From assembly GCA_039801465.1 (NCBI GenBank), contig JBDRUT010000026.1:1-24645 (forward strand): a stretch of DNA of 24,645 nucleotides. The letters run 5' to 3'. The notes beneath the pieces are model-generated. The model was not told where the DNA came from. It was given only the letters and a program-made list of their open reading frames with translations, and ran no database searches. This DNA is from JAOABV01 sp039801465 (GTDB lineage Bacteria; Hydrothermota; Tepidihabitantia; Tepidihabitantales; CAIPLT01). Positions within the stretch are counted from its first letter, which is position 1. Each line of letters opens with the position of its first letter. A program made the position numbers and the translations under genes. Shown in pieces: positions 15,962 to 24,066 of this stretch.

Positions 15962-16648
15962 TCAGATTGGTCTAATAATAATGATTGGTGTGCAAGCATC
16001 ACCTTGACCAGCAGGATTATCATCTAATGCGGTTTCAATCAATTTTTTATTGGCACTTTCTGATGAGGCAACGACCCAACAGCCAGAAATATCATTGACA
16101 TCAACAATCGCTACAGGCAAACCAATTTTATCAGCAATTTTTTGAGCAACTTTTTCTGGGTCTTTTGGTCCCATAATCACACATTCATAAAATTGTTTTA
16201 TACCTGCAGTATGTGGTGCATCAATCATTGCGGCTTGTTTACCAGCAATCCGATAAAAATCGCCTCGGCGGCCAAAAAGTTTTGTGATGGCACTGACGAA
16301 TGCAGCGAAAAGAATTCTTAGTGTCCCGGTCTCTCTAATGCCACATTCCATACTGTAAGGATTACGCAATCCAATACCATAAGGAACTTTTCTCACGAAT
16401 CGCCAGAGAACTCTTGCTAATAATCTTGGTTTAATTTGACTGGTTGGGATTGCTCGTCCTTGACTAATCGCAACAACACTTTCACTAATCGTTATAATAT
16501 CACCTGATTGCCGAATTGCTGAAGTGTAATTGTCAACAACCTCTTCAATATTATCTTTGTCCGTAATAATATGTGTCTTAATGGGAATTATAGTGTATTT
16601 TTTGCGGTTATGTTCAATAACTTTACCTTTTTCTTGCACGCAAAACAT
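15962..16648 (-). CDS. Coenzyme F420-0:L-glutamate ligase-like protein (CofE family)
   Basis: 228 residues from the ATG at 16648; the frame stays open to a GTG at 16687. The protein has CofE-domain features: an early IPIKTHIIT strand, GDIITISESVVAISQGR, and a C-terminal DNPAGQGDACTPIIIIRPI that resembles the family's ending. True CofE adds glutamate to F420-0 with GTP. Shorter CofE-like proteins occur in bacteria with no F420 pathway and their reaction is unknown. No cofC, cofD or fbi genes are in the window, so the substrate stays open. A promoter-like -10 overlaps the ATG at 16648, which makes a leaderless GTG at 16639 possible (225 residues). The 3' end is 20 bp from hutI, which is convergent. 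Confidence 0.75.
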   Translation of the reverse strand: MFCVQEKGKVIEHNRKKYTIIPIKTHIITDKDNIEEVVDNYTSAIRQSGDIITISESVVAISQGRAIPTSQIKPRLLARVLWRFVRKVPYGIGLRNPYSMECGIRETGTLRILFAAFVSAITKLFGRRGDFYRIAGKQAAMIDAPHTAGIKQFYECVIMGPKDPEKVAQKIADKIGLPVAIVDVNDISGCWVVASSESANKKLIETALDDNPAGQGDACTPIIIIRPI

Positions 16649-16674
16649 AATATCTATGTTTATGAATAAGTCAA
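16647..16674 (-). promoter_or_regulatory. Promoter of the CofE-like gene, giving a probable leaderless mRNA
   Basis: On the minus strand, TTGACT (16674-16669), a 16-bp spacer and TATTAT (16652-16647). Transcription would start near 16640, next to the GTG at 16639. If real, the ATG at 16648 cannot be the start codon. Confidence 0.5.
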
Positions 16675-16900
16675 CATTTATATACACGATTATCAGAAGT
16701 ATTCATCACTTACCTTTAAGATACTGTTTGAATATCTCAAAAAGCAAGAAACAAATAATAATGATGAGATTCGAAATGTTATTTTTATGAATAAGTCAAC
16801 ATTTATATACACGATTATCAGAAGTGTTCAGCACTTACCTTTAAGATACTGTTTGAATATCTTAAAAGCAAGAGACAAATATTAATGATGAGATTCGAAA
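16659..16900. repeat. Imperfect tandem duplication, about 117 bp x 2
   Basis: Copy 1 (about 16659-16776) and copy 2 (about 16784-16900) align at an offset of 125 bp, falling to 124 after a one-base indel. Both hold ATGAATAAGTCAACATTTAT, then ACCTTTAAGATACTGTTTGA and ATGATGAGATTCGAAA, with only scattered differences. Copy 1 covers the upstream region and -35 of the CofE-like gene. Copy 2 keeps the TTGACT but lacks the -10, because the two copies diverge there. No ORF of substance is shared. Confidence 0.85.
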
Positions 16901-17082
16901 GATTGTGTTGATTATGATAGATAAAATATCAATAGAATTAGGATTTTGATTCGAATACTATGTTGGGCATCGGACATTGTGCTCTTTCGTGATTATTGAG
17001 AAGTCCAACTCAATTCTTTGACATATCTTAGATATTTTGTTAATATTACCTTGAAAGCGTAAAGCTTTCCGCAGGCCATCAT

Positions 17083-18051
17083 ATGTAAAACAATTTTGGC
17101 AGTTGTGTTTTGGATAATAATAATTAATTTGACATTTGCTAATCCATCTGACAATGGGTAAGAACTTACTACAAATAGTTGGGTTTGGCAAAAAGGAGAA
17201 AATAAAATTAATTCCTACGGTGAAGATAAGGTATATCGTCTTCAAACAAATTACTCTTTCTGGACCTATTTAATAGTTCTTTTTGGTATCATTCCTCTCG
17301 TCAAAAAAGTTTGGATACGATACTGGATTTCTGAAAATAAAATTTACTGGTTGAATTTTACGGTGCGATGGCAGAGCGAGATTTCTGAGAGACAAAGAAT
17401 TAATACGCATCTCGATTTTACTAATACTGCTTTTAATATTTCCGGAACAGAAATTGATTATGTATATAATAAAGCAAGAGATTCTACTTTTCTCTGGTGG
17501 CGATAGTATCCGAATCCCGAATCGACAAAAATTATGATTGCTCGCCCAGAAAAACATCGTAAGAAACCTGAAACATTGTGGTGATGCAAGGAGAATTAGA
17601 CTGGTTGCCGGGCTTGGTTATGAGATTACCAATTATAAATAAAATACGTGGCTTTATCGGCTTTAAGATAATTTTCGGAAAAGATAAAGATAGTTTACAA
17701 ACTCAGGGACTAAAGATTTCTACTGAAGATACGATAATACTAACAAGATTTTCAGTTATACAGTGAACCGCAATAAAAAGTTGGTATTTGCAATTCCTTT
17801 AGGATTTGAATATAGAATTATACTGTCGTTGATCATTCGAGCAGGAATGAATCCAAAGTTATTTTATGAAAGAAAAAGGTTGAGCACTGAATGGAAAAAC
17901 TCTTCCGCATATCATAAACAAACATATAGAGTTAAACTACTCTTTGGGATTGAGATTTAATTTTAACACAAGACTTTTTCTTGATACTTATAATTCCTAA
18001 AATCTTGCTTATTTACGAGATTGGGTTGTGCCAATCAAGTATCGTTTCTAA
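17083..18051 (+). pseudogene. Decayed gene for an exported outer-membrane barrel-type protein
   Basis: Protein-like stretches follow one another in shifting frames, with stops between them. Reading past one extra T after the ATG at 17083 gives a signal peptide (KTILAVVFWIIIINLTFA). Frame 2 then carries ELTTNSWVWQKGENKINSYG and, near its end, DYVYNKARDSTFLWWR, broken by TAA at about 17157 and TAG at 17504-17506. Further pieces include RIRLVAGLGYEITNYK (frame 3), NKIRGFIGFKIIFGK (frame 1), FSYTVNRNKKLVFAIPLGFE (frame 3) and LRFNFNTRLFLDTYNS (frame 1). A TAA at 17998-18000 is followed in the same frame by NLAYLRDWVVPIKYRF and a final stop. The alternating aromatic strands and terminal Phe are those of an outer-membrane barrel. 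I cannot name the family. The multiple lesions point to decay rather than one sequencing error. Confidence 0.6.
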
Positions 18052-18204
18052 TTAATTAAATTGAAACATAGACTTAAAAAGATTAAAACCGATACTAAAT
18101 ACAAATAAGATATTGCCAGTTATTGTGAAAATTTTATTAAATTAAATATAAGCACATTCCTTCTCCGCTATTTTTAATCTAAATCTGCAAACCTTTTATC
18201 ACCT

Positions 18205-18429
18205 TAATCGCCTGCCTATTTGACTCAATAGGCAGAAGAGTAGGTGGTCTTATCAGCCATCCGATAGATAGTCCGTCAGTTAAATTGCTGGGCAATATAG
18301 AAGACAATCGGTAAATCCGTAGTTTAGATAGAAGGATAGATAAGCCAATGGGTTGCCAACTGGTAAACCTTTCGGCGTGTTGAAGGGCTTGAAGACCGGT
18401 TTAAGATAGGATAACCTATATGGTTCTTC
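18205..18429 (+). other. GC-enriched non-coding segment with a cluster of hairpins
   Basis: The 773-bp gap between the pseudogene and the next gene (18052-18824) has no convincing ORF. Within it, 18205-18429 is visibly richer in G+C and folds locally: CTGCCTATT/AATAGGCAG (18212-18235, perfect 9 bp, 6-nt loop), CCGAT/ATCGG (18261-18265 and 18307-18311) enclosing ATTGC/GCAAT (18284-18296), TTGCC/GGTAA (18353-18366), CCTTTC/GAAGGG (18368-18387, one G-U pair), and GAAGACC/GGTTCTTC (18391-18429, one bulge) enclosing ATAGG/CCTAT. It matches no RNA family I can recognise. It could be a structured RNA or degraded sequence. Nothing notable was seen in 18430-18780. Confidence 0.3.
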
Positions 18430-18789
18430 AGACTGTTCTAAATGTTGGTTTCTGCGATGGTCTAAATGGTTTTAATTAAGCTGGTCACTTATATCAAAAG
18501 TATAAAATAGGTTTTTTTTCAATATTCCAGAAAATTTGATTATATTGCTATGATGCTCTGAGAATGGAATTGATTGGGTTGCATTTTTCGGTTTTCAAAG
18601 AAACAAATTATTGTTTTATTATTCTATTTTAACAATCAATTCAAAAAGTAGATTACTTGCATAATTACGCAATAGGGTTATTCTGTTGAAATATCCTTTA
18701 TTATTAGGTTAATCATAAACTTAAGTCGATACTAAAATTAAAATCTTAACACGCGAACTAATATAACTTAATGGATTTTTTACTGCTAC

Positions 18790-18817
18790 TTGCAATTTTC
18801 CCTTTGCGGACTATAAT
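18790..18817 (+). promoter_or_regulatory. Promoter of the export cluster, giving a probable leaderless mRNA
   Basis: TTGCAA (18790-18795), a 16-bp spacer and a perfect TATAAT (18812-18817). Transcription would start at about 18824-18825, the A of the ATG at 18825, so the mRNA would be leaderless. This also argues against the earlier in-frame ATG at 18771. Confidence 0.55.
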
Positions 18818-18824
18818 TGACCGA

Positions 18825-19844
18825 ATGAATGGAATTGTTTGCCTTATTATTTTGATAAGCGAATTGAATTTATCTGGTTATGTTGAGAGTAGACAATATT
18901 TTGGTTGTGCCGATTCGGTCAATTTTTTCGGATATAGTCGAGGCTGGATTGACTTAAAACATTCAGCCGAATCTTTTGGAGCGCAAATTACATTCGATTG
19001 TCAAGTGTGGTATGATTCAATACTAACTGCATTCGGTAAAGACAATATTAATATTGCACGACTCTTAATGTGGATAGGTAGGGAAAATCGTCGCATCACA
19101 GTAGGAAAACAAAGAATCTATTGGGGCGTAGGTCGAGTTTTTCGTCCACTGGATATTATTAATCCTATCAATTATTTTGAACCGAAATTTGAATACGCTG
19201 GTGTCAATACGGTTTTGGGATATTATGCACTGAGCAACTTGTCCAACATCAAACTAATGGTTCGACCCCAAAGTAAGATTAACCAATCGTTACTTGGAAT
19301 ACGGGTTGGTTCTAATTTGAATAAAAATGATGTCGGATTAAATAGTTTTTATCGAGTTAATCCGAAAATGGTGATTGTCGGTGGAGAGATAACAGGTGAA
19401 TTTAAGATTGGTTATTGGAGTGAAGTTAGTTATTCTTTTATTAATAATGACAGATATTTCAAGAGTTGTACTGGTTTAGACTATTCCTTTCCATTTAATA
19501 TTTATGCAATGGTAGAATATTTTTATGATGGAAGCGGTGAGTCAAATCCTGTTTACTATGATTATAATGCGTTCAGGTTAGGTCAAAGGTGGACATTAGC
19601 CAAACATTATCTTTATTCATCAGTAAGTTATGGGTATAATTTATATTTTCGTCCCTCGTTAAATGCCATAATTAATCTTAACGATAACGGTTTTATCGTT
19701 ATGCCCCAAATTCTGTTTTCAGTGAATGATAACACTGAATTTAATCTGGGTTGTAATTTTTTTATTGGTGAACCGACAACGGAGTTTAAGAATCTGATAC
19801 CTTATCATAAACAGATTTATCTATGGCTAAAGGTCTATTTTTAG
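18825..19844 (+). CDS. Outer-membrane beta-barrel protein of the export cluster
   Basis: 339 residues. The N-terminus MNGIVCLIILISELNLSGYV gives a plausible signal peptide, while an extension to ATG 18771 would spoil it. The rest is a run of amphipathic strands ending in Phe (WLKVYF). A marker stretch, ITVGKQRIYWGVGRVFRPLD, then INPINYFEPKFEYAG, resembles porin-like barrels (DUF1302-like) found beside LolCDE/MacB-type or RND exporters and LolA-like proteins. It is followed by the ATPase gene, whose Shine-Dalgarno overlaps this stop codon, so the two are coupled. Probable role: the outer-membrane end of the route formed by the next four genes (inference). The family match is by pattern only. 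Confidence 0.75.
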   Translation: MNGIVCLIILISELNLSGYVESRQYFGCADSVNFFGYSRGWIDLKHSAESFGAQITFDCQVWYDSILTAFGKDNINIARLLMWIGRENRRITVGKQRIYWGVGRVFRPLDIINPINYFEPKFEYAGVNTVLGYYALSNLSNIKLMVRPQSKINQSLLGIRVGSNLNKNDVGLNSFYRVNPKMVIVGGEITGEFKIGYWSEVSYSFINNDRYFKSCTGLDYSFPFNIYAMVEYFYDGSGESNPVYYDYNAFRLGQRWTLAKHYLYSSVSYGYNLYFRPSLNAIINLNDNGFIVMPQILFSVNDNTEFNLGCNFFIGEPTTEFKNLIPYHKQIYLWLKVYF

Positions 19845-19852
19845 GAGGATAG

Positions 19853-20530
19853 TTGGTTGAAGTAAAAAGTTTATATAAAAATTATCAAATTGGCAAAATT
19901 ATATTTCCGGCTTTACGCGGAATAGACTTAGTGATTAATGATGGCGAATTTACCGCTATGGCAGGTCCATCCGGGTCGGGTAAGACAACGCTATTAAATA
20001 TTATCGGTTGTTTGGATACACCAACTAAAGGAGAAGTGTTTATCAATGGTATTGGTGTCACAAAACTTTCCGCAAAACAGATTATTGAGTTACGAAAAAG
20101 AGAGATCGGTTTTGTGTTTCAAACTTTTAATTTGATACCAGTGCTAACCGCATTTGAAAATGTTGAGATGCCGCTTTTAATCTTAAATAAGTCAGCAAAA
20201 GACCGCAAAGAGAGAGCATTATCAATCTTAAAAGAAGTCGGTTTGGAAGATTATATTAATCGAAAACCGAATGAAATGAGTGGGGGACAACAGCAACGAA
20301 TTGCGATTGCGCGGGCATTAGTTAAAAACCCAAGTTTAGTGCTTGCCGATGAACCAACTGCTAATCTTGACTCGGCAACCGCTCAGGATATTTTACGCCT
20401 GATGCGGGAACTGAACAAAAGTCATAAAACAACATTTCTCTTTTCGACTCATGACCCGATGGTAATGGAATATGGAGAAAGAGTTATTCGATTAAGAGAT
20501 GGCAAAGTCGTTGCCGACGAAAGAAAATGA
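19853..20530 (+). CDS. ABC transporter ATPase, MacB/LolD type
   Basis: 225 residues, normal for a LolD/MacB ATPase. Walker A GPSGSGKT (38-45), Q-loop Q90, signature MSGGQQQR (142-149), Walker B LVLADEP (162-168), D-loop NLD (171-173) and switch H200 are all intact. It drives the two FtsX-like permeases encoded next, a mechanotransmission-type exporter rather than a channel importer. The start is a TTG at 19853, 4 nt after AGGAGG (19843-19848); no ATG fits. LolD is possible because a LolA-like protein is in the same cluster, but MacB-type ATPases look alike, so no symbol is given. Confidence 0.92.
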   Translation: MVEVKSLYKNYQIGKIIFPALRGIDLVINDGEFTAMAGPSGSGKTTLLNIIGCLDTPTKGEVFINGIGVTKLSAKQIIELRKREIGFVFQTFNLIPVLTAFENVEMPLLILNKSAKDRKERALSILKEVGLEDYINRKPNEMSGGQQQRIAIARALVKNPSLVLADEPTANLDSATAQDILRLMRELNKSHKTTFLFSTHDPMVMEYGERVIRLRDGKVVADERK

Positions 20531-20618
20531 ACTCATTGGCAAAATCAACACAAATTAATCCGAGAGTTCTAAAAAGGCTTTTGATATCCAATACAGATTT
20601 GGAGTAATACACAATAAT

Positions 20619-21842
20619 ATGAAAATATTTAATCTGGCTGCGCGTAATGTTTTTCGGCATACCCGACGAAGTATAATTACTGCAATTGCAATTTCGGTTG
20701 GGTTATCAGCAATGATATTTATGGATTCGATGATGAATAGTGTTGATAAATTAGCCGAAGAAAATATTCTGCATTACGAATTGGGTAATATTACAGTCTT
20801 TGCTCAAGGATATTATCGAGAAGAAGGTCGGTATGGGTTAGATTTTATCATTAACAATCCGGAGAATTTATTGAATAAACTTAGTGTCATAAAAAATGTT
20901 GCGGCGGGAACTCCCCGAATCCGATTCCTCTGCCAATTAAATAATGGAACAGATGAACTACCAATTTTAGGAATTGGTATTGAACCACAACAAGATGAAA
21001 AGGTGTTTAAGTTAAAGCAAGCAATTGTTAAAGGTTCTTATCTTAATAATCCAGACGATATTCTTATCGGTGAAGCATTGGCAAGAGATTTGAACTTGGA
21101 GATTGGTTCTATCGCAACAATTATAGCCAAAGATAGAGATGGCACTTATAATGCTTATGATTTTATTGTAGTCGGATTAATAAATTCTGGTCATCCGGCG
21201 ATTGACCGAAATTCTGCCATAATCTCGTTACATCGTGCCCAAGAATTGCTGAATCTGCCCAATGCGGTTACGGAAATCAGCGTGAAAACCAATGCAAAGA
21301 ATTTGGCGGGCTTAAAATCCGAAATCTTAAATCAAATTGGCAATAAGTATGAACTTTATACTTGGAGAGAGTTATATACCAATATCTTGGAAATTTCTGG
21401 AATGAAACGCTCAGTTCAGTTCATATTGGCTTTAGTTGTCGTCATCATTGCGGCAGTCGGAATTATCAATACGATGCTGATGGCGGTAATGGAACGAGTT
21501 AATGAGATTGGAATGCTGAAAGCAATGGGATTTAGTAATTCACACATTGTCAAAATGTTCATTTATGAAGGCGGTATTATTGGCTTTTTCGGTAGTTTGA
21601 TCGGCTGTTTTTTAGGAATTGCGTTATCCTTATATCTTAAATATGTCGACATTGATTTATCTCAGCAATTTGAAAATATAGACATTATGTATCCTATCAA
21701 ATTTATTCTCAAAGGTGAAATTAATTATTGGACAGTAATCGCAGTATTGGGTTTTGGAGTTTTCATCTCAATTTTGGTAACACTCTATCCGGTGCGACGA
21801 GCAATAAAACTAAATCCCGCGGAAGCATTGAGAAAAATATGA
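20619..21842 (+). CDS. FtsX/LolC/MacB-type ABC permease, first copy
   Basis: 407 residues in the four-helix FtsX plan: helix 1 (about 17-37), a periplasmic domain of about 225 residues, then helices at about 265-290, 312-338 and 370-395. Family marks are NVFRHTRRSIITAIAISVGL at the start, MAVMERVNEIGMLKAMGFSN before helix 3, and a C-terminal YPVRRAIKLNPAEALRKI. No lipidation or LolC-specific hook is evident. The gene begins 88 bp after the ATPase; only a distant GGAG precedes the ATG. It is paralogous to the following permease and probably forms a heterodimer with it. Confidence 0.9.
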   Translation: MKIFNLAARNVFRHTRRSIITAIAISVGLSAMIFMDSMMNSVDKLAEENILHYELGNITVFAQGYYREEGRYGLDFIINNPENLLNKLSVIKNVAAGTPRIRFLCQLNNGTDELPILGIGIEPQQDEKVFKLKQAIVKGSYLNNPDDILIGEALARDLNLEIGSIATIIAKDRDGTYNAYDFIVVGLINSGHPAIDRNSAIISLHRAQELLNLPNAVTEISVKTNAKNLAGLKSEILNQIGNKYELYTWRELYTNILEISGMKRSVQFILALVVVIIAAVGIINTMLMAVMERVNEIGMLKAMGFSNSHIVKMFIYEGGIIGFFGSLIGCFLGIALSLYLKYVDIDLSQQFENIDIMYPIKFILKGEINYWTVIAVLGFGVFISILVTLYPVRRAIKLNPAEALRKI

Positions 21843-21851
21843 ATGTTATGA

Positions 21852-21900
21852 AAATCCTAAATTCAATGTTCCAATTACAAATCCGAAAATTAAAATATGG
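21852..21900 (+). repeat. Degenerate heptanucleotide array (AAATTCA family) between the two permease genes
   Basis: Seven-base units aaatcct, aaattca, atgttcc, aattaca, aatccga, aaattaa, aatatgg fill most of the 94-bp gap between the permease genes. They match the array family at 14844 and 24334. Confidence 0.6.
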
Positions 21901-21936
21901 GTGTCGAGAATAGTCAGAGATTTGTAATTTGATAGC

Positions 21937-23151
21937 ATGATATTGAAACTGGCTTATCGCAATTTCTTGCGTAATACGCGTCGGAGTATTATTTCGGCTC
22001 TTAGTATTGCAATTGCTATTACATTGATAATCTTTGTGCAAAGTTATTTGCGTGGTATCTTAATAAATATCAGCGATAATGTGATTAAATTAGTTGCGGG
22101 ACATATTCGCATCACAACCCTAAATTATGAGCGCCAGGAAAGACTGTTACCGTTATCCGAAGCCATTGAGTTAAGCCCTGATTTTATGAGACTGTTACAA
22201 CGAGAGGAAATTTTGTATATTGCGCCCCGAATAAAATTTGGTGTGTTATTAGGCCAAGATGAACTGAGTATTCCCAGTTTGGGTTATGCAATTGATGCTG
22301 AGACGGAAAAGAAATTTTCCGGTTTGGATAAAAGAGTTATTCAAGGTGCATATCTTGATAATTTCGGTAATTCAGTGGTTTTGGGTCGAGAGTTAGCCCG
22401 AAGACTGAACTTACAAATTGGTGACACTTTGACCATCATAACCCGAACCGTATATGATTCACCTACTGGTATTAATTTAGTGGTGCAGGGGATATTTAGC
22501 ACAGGCATCGGTGGTATGGATAGAAATATTTTCTATATACCGTTAAAAGTGGGACAGCGAATGTTGGATTTAGAAAACCGTGCAACCGAAATTGCAATTA
22601 TTCTTAAAAATCCAAGACAATCAATTAAAATTGCCCGAGAGATTCAATCCCAAAGTAATTATCGAGCGGTTCCTTATCAATATAATCAACTATTGAAATA
22701 TATAAACTCAATTACCCCGATTTTTTCTATTATTTATATTATTATTCTGATTGTTGCTTGTTCAACGATTGCCAATACAATGATTATGGTTGTTTACGAA
22801 CGGGTGCAAGAAATTGGTATGCTTAAAGCCCTGGGCTTAAGTGATTTGTCAATTGTAAAATTATTGACTTGTGAAGCAGGAATTATTGGATTACTGGGGA
22901 GTTTTATCGGCAGTGTCGGGGGAAGCATCTTAAGTTATTGGCTAAAATATCAAGGTTTAGATTTAAGGGTTGTTTCATCAACTGCCTCTTTTGATTTACC
23001 ATATGGTCCGATTATTTATTTTGCGCCAACACCTTTATTGGTCACGACAGCATTTTGGTTTGGGTTAATTAGCGCAATCTTTGTTGGTTTAATTCCGATA
23101 CTGAAAGTAGTAAAATTAGAACCAGCCCAAGCCTTAAGAACGATTACTTAA
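21937..23151 (+). CDS. FtsX/LolC/MacB-type ABC permease, second copy
   Basis: 404 residues with the same plan as its neighbour. The N-terminal AYRNFLRNTRRSIISALSIA, the VVYERVQEIGMLKALGLSD loop and the C-terminal LIPILKVVKLEPAQALRTIT match the first permease motif for motif. The periplasmic domains have drifted more but still share GRELARRLNLQIGDTLTII-type turns. Two distinct permeases with one ATPase fit a LolCDE-like heterodimer. The Shine-Dalgarno is weak. The next gene follows 15 bp after the stop. Confidence 0.9.
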   Translation: MILKLAYRNFLRNTRRSIISALSIAIAITLIIFVQSYLRGILINISDNVIKLVAGHIRITTLNYERQERLLPLSEAIELSPDFMRLLQREEILYIAPRIKFGVLLGQDELSIPSLGYAIDAETEKKFSGLDKRVIQGAYLDNFGNSVVLGRELARRLNLQIGDTLTIITRTVYDSPTGINLVVQGIFSTGIGGMDRNIFYIPLKVGQRMLDLENRATEIAIILKNPRQSIKIAREIQSQSNYRAVPYQYNQLLKYINSITPIFSIIYIIILIVACSTIANTMIMVVYERVQEIGMLKALGLSDLSIVKLLTCEAGIIGLLGSFIGSVGGSILSYWLKYQGLDLRVVSSTASFDLPYGPIIYFAPTPLLVTTAFWFGLISAIFVGLIPILKVVKLEPAQALRTIT

Positions 23152-23166
23152 TAAATAATAATTATA

Positions 23167-23895
23167 ATGCAGAAATCATCTTTACTTCTATTGTGGATTT
23201 CAATAATAATAGCAGAAACTGGCATTGATATTATCGAACGCGTGGATAAAAATTTAGTTGCCAATACAATCAGTTATACGGCAAAACTGCGAATCAGTGT
23301 TGCTGGTCAAATTCGAGAAAAGGAATTAATCGGTTATGTGCAAGGAAAAGATAAGGCATATCTTGAATTTACTGCTCCAGCGCGAGACCGGGGCACACGG
23401 TTTTTGAAAATCGGTGACGAGATGTGGATTTATGTTAAAGATATAGAAAAAGCGACGAAAATTGCTGGGCATATGTTAAGACAAAGTTTCGCCGGCAGCG
23501 ATTTCTCTTATGACGATGTCACAAGTAATGAAAAACTTAAAGAGCAATATCAAATAGAATTAATTGGCACAGATACGATATTTAACCGAGAGTGTTACCA
23601 ATTATTATTAGTTGCCAGAACCGAAGCAGTAACTTATTACAAAAGAGTCCTGTGGATTGATAAAGAATATTATTATCCAATGAAAGAAGAATTATTTGCT
23701 AAAAGCGGTAAGCTGATGAAGTCAATTGTCGTCTCGGAATTCAAGAAAATCAGAAGTAAGAACTATCCTTGTAAGATTAGAATGGAAAATAAATTGCGGC
23801 AAAACACTTATACGGAATTAATCTTGGAGAATATTAAACTTGATGAACCAATACCAACAAGAATCTTTACCCGAAGTTATTTGGAGAGAAAGTAA
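23167..23895 (+). CDS. LolA-like outer membrane lipoprotein-sorting protein
   Basis: 242 residues. A short signal peptide (about 1-16) is followed by a LolA/LppX-type half-barrel. Family-typical segments are FTAPARDRGTRFLKIGDEMW, then MLRQSFAGSDFSYDDV, and YKRVLWIDKEYYYPMKEELF, all seen in the LolA_like group (outer membrane lipoprotein-sorting protein). Such proteins carry lipidated or greasy cargo across the periplasm. With the ATPase, two permeases and barrel encoded upstream, it completes a set reaching from the inner to the outer membrane. Cargo is unknown. No Shine-Dalgarno is visible, but the gene lies 15 bp after the permease stop and is probably co-transcribed. Confidence 0.85.
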   Translation: MQKSSLLLLWISIIIAETGIDIIERVDKNLVANTISYTAKLRISVAGQIREKELIGYVQGKDKAYLEFTAPARDRGTRFLKIGDEMWIYVKDIEKATKIAGHMLRQSFAGSDFSYDDVTSNEKLKEQYQIELIGTDTIFNRECYQLLLVARTEAVTYYKRVLWIDKEYYYPMKEELFAKSGKLMKSIVVSEFKKIRSKNYPCKIRMENKLRQNTYTELILENIKLDEPIPTRIFTRSYLERK

Positions 23896-24020
23896 TTTTA
23901 GCAGGTCGCACGATGAGAACTATGCGAAAGTCAATTTTGCCATTGAAACTCTTAAATTTTTTTTCTCTTCTGTGTCTTTTGTGCTTTTAGTCATTTTTGC
24001 CGAACTCTTTGCGAATCATC

Positions 24021-24048
24021 TTGACACAAATAGATTTTTAATTATTAT
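24021..24048 (+). promoter_or_regulatory. Sigma70-type promoter of the C25-type gene
   Basis: TTGACA (24021-24026), a 16-bp spacer and TATTAT (24043-24048). Transcription would start near 24055, at the 5' edge of the GAGGTGA Shine-Dalgarno (24054-24060). The 171-bp gap before this gene also holds a T-run near 23957-23966 and the CAGGTCGCAC motif at 23902-23911. Confidence 0.6.
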
Positions 24049-24066
24049 TAAGCGAGGTGATGTTTT

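Noticed and set aside
16659..16900. CRISPR array or insertion-sequence ends
   Set aside because: Only two long, directly adjacent, imperfect copies with no spacers, terminal inverted repeats or transposase.
16958..17557. Two minus-strand open frames of 95 codons in the pseudogene region
   Set aside because: Their products are low-complexity, while the plus strand carries signal peptide and barrel-like strands; they look like shadows of the decayed gene.
17578..17960. Two small plus-strand ORFs of 62 and 65 codons as separate genes
   Set aside because: They read as successive fragments of one barrel protein joined by a frameshift near 17735, not as independent genes.
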